Assembly: GCA_023055355.1 (NCBI GenBank)
Contig: JALJCS010000002.1
Location: 77,767,001 to 77,831,000, forward strand
DNA length: 64,000 bases
Origin: Agelaius tricolor
Taxonomy: Eukaryota > Chordata > Aves > Passeriformes > Icteridae
Direction: 5' to 3'
The notes below the pieces were generated by a model that was not told the DNA's origin, did no database searches, and saw only the letters and a program-made list of their open reading frames with translations. The translations under genes and the position numbers were made by a program. Position 1 is the first letter of the stretch; every line of letters begins with the position of its first letter. This document shows positions 63,317 through 64,000 of the stretch, piece by piece.

Positions 63317-64000
63317 CCAAAAGATGCCAAAACTAAGCTCACAGACCTTGCAAAAGCTGGGGAAAAAGTCAAGAAGGAAGACACAACTTGGAGGGAAAGA
63401 TTTAAAAGACATGGCATGGATGCTTCAAAAGAAGAAAAAAAAAAGAAAAAAATCTTTCCCAAAGTCCAAGCCATCAAAAGGCATGGCATGTCATCAAGTG
63501 CAGGGACATGCACCAAAGATTCCTCTCTTGGTCCCCATTGAAATCGCAAGATTCCGTTTCCCTTCCCGAAAGGAAATTTCATTTCCTTTCGGGAAGGAAA
63601 CGGAATCTTGCGACCCTGGAAAGAAGGGCTTCCAAAGCCTCGGGAAAGGAGATAGGATCAAATGAAATGCGCGTGAAAAAAGCGGCAAAAAACCCAGAAA
63701 ATGGGGACTTGTCGTGTCTTCCAGAAATGGTCTGTGAGGAAAAGAGCTGCATGGCAAAGCACCAAAAGATGCCAAAACTAATCTCAAAGATGTTGCAAAA
63801 GCTGGGGAAAAAGTCAAGGAGGAAGACACAACTTGGGAAAATATGGGGGACATGGTATGAACACTGGAAAAAATCTAAAATAAAAAAAAAAAAAAATCTT
63901 CCCCATATGCCAGTAAGTGCAGGCACATGAGCAAAGCTTGCCCAAATTGATCCCTGCTGAAGGCTAAAAGAGAAAAGAAGGACTTACAAACAGGCTGGAA
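63317..64000 (+). repeat. Last M1 and truncated M2, with a diverged patch
   Basis: M1 runs 63317-63761, and M2 starts at 63762 and is cut by the window end. From 63672 to 63882 there are eight substitutions against the array consensus (63672, 63683, 63693, 63753, 63778, 63782, 63787, 63882). The M1 hairpin at 63545 and the common segment after 63,890 are normal. Confidence 0.88.

Larger units (their letters stand above)
1..64000. repeat. Satellite DNA array with a trimeric ~1,160-bp higher-order repeat
   Basis: The same sequence recurs head to tail from the first to the last base with no unique interruption. The period is about 1,160 bp (M1-M2-M3) in most of the window; M1-to-M1 spacings I measured are 1,154-1,161 bp for normal trimers, 1,134 with a shortened M3, 797-802 where M3 is missing, 1,497-1,518 with two M3 copies and 1,869-1,873 with three extra monomers. 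Copies differ by few substitutions and by small length changes in A tracts, so the array is young or actively homogenised. The given strand is purine-rich (65-75 percent A+G in lines I counted). Each monomer carries one CATATG, and each M2 and M3 carries one AAGCTT. I do not recognise the family by name. No flanking sequence is visible, so the array is longer than the window. Confidence 0.97.

Noticed and set aside
1..64000. CRISPR array
   Set aside because: Repeats are hundreds of bases long and the whole period is conserved; there are no unique spacers.
1..64000. rDNA spacer, tRNA cluster or telomeric repeat
   Set aside because: No rRNA or tRNA sequence and no TTAGGG or TTTAGGG runs were seen on either strand.
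1..64000. The window as an assembly artefact of one repeated read
   Set aside because: Units differ by substitutions, indels and order in a structured way, with private variants in some copies. Collapse or expansion of parts cannot be excluded without reads.

Overview
The whole 64,000-base window is one uninterrupted, head-to-tail satellite array. I find no gene, RNA gene, CRISPR array, recognisable transposon or unique sequence in it. It looks eukaryotic. The organism cannot be named from the sequence. CpG sites that have decayed to both TpG and CpA in different copies point to a genome that methylates CpG, so a vertebrate or a plant is more likely than a fungus or an insect, but this is inference.

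The building block is a monomer of about 356-358 bp. Three diverged versions, called M1, M2 and M3 here, form a higher-order repeat (HOR) of about 1,160 bp in the order M1-M2-M3. I place the monomer boundary at the conserved motif ccaaaagatgcc. M1 is 446 bp long because it carries an extra block of about 85-90 bp, most of which is a near-perfect 68-nt inverted repeat (33-nt arm, 3-nt loop, 32-nt arm). M2 and M3 differ in their first ~120 bp but are nearly identical over the remaining ~235 bp. I count 54 M1, 58 M2 and 54 M3 copies, plus a partial monomer at the left edge; the last M2 is cut by the right edge. The hairpin is therefore present 54 times, all in the same orientation.

Layout. Positions 1-936 hold a partial monomer, a solitary M2 and an M3. 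From 937 to 18,149 the array is mostly regular trimers, with three segments (6,733-8,601; 8,602-10,474; 12,797-14,669) that carry extra M3 and solitary M2 monomers. From 18,150 to 40,523 trimers alternate with M1-M2 dimers that lack M3 and with M3 copies carrying a 21-nt deletion. From 40,524 to 57,884 there are fifteen regular trimers; many M1 copies here have a one-base-shorter A/G tract. The end, 57,885-64,000, is irregular again. The last M1/M2 junction (63,672-63,882) holds eight substitutions that I did not see elsewhere.

Shared rare variants reveal larger duplications inside the array, at offsets of 1,962, 3,460, 4,195, 6,565, 7,724, 8,022 and 16,645 bp. These are the marks expected of unequal exchange and gene conversion in a young satellite. 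Long open reading frames (up to 237 codons) recur in every M1-M2 dimer, but they are by-products of the repeat: they lack a stable start and stop, and differences in poly(A) length change or break them. Whether the array is centromeric, pericentromeric, sex-chromosomal or B-chromosomal cannot be told from sequence alone.
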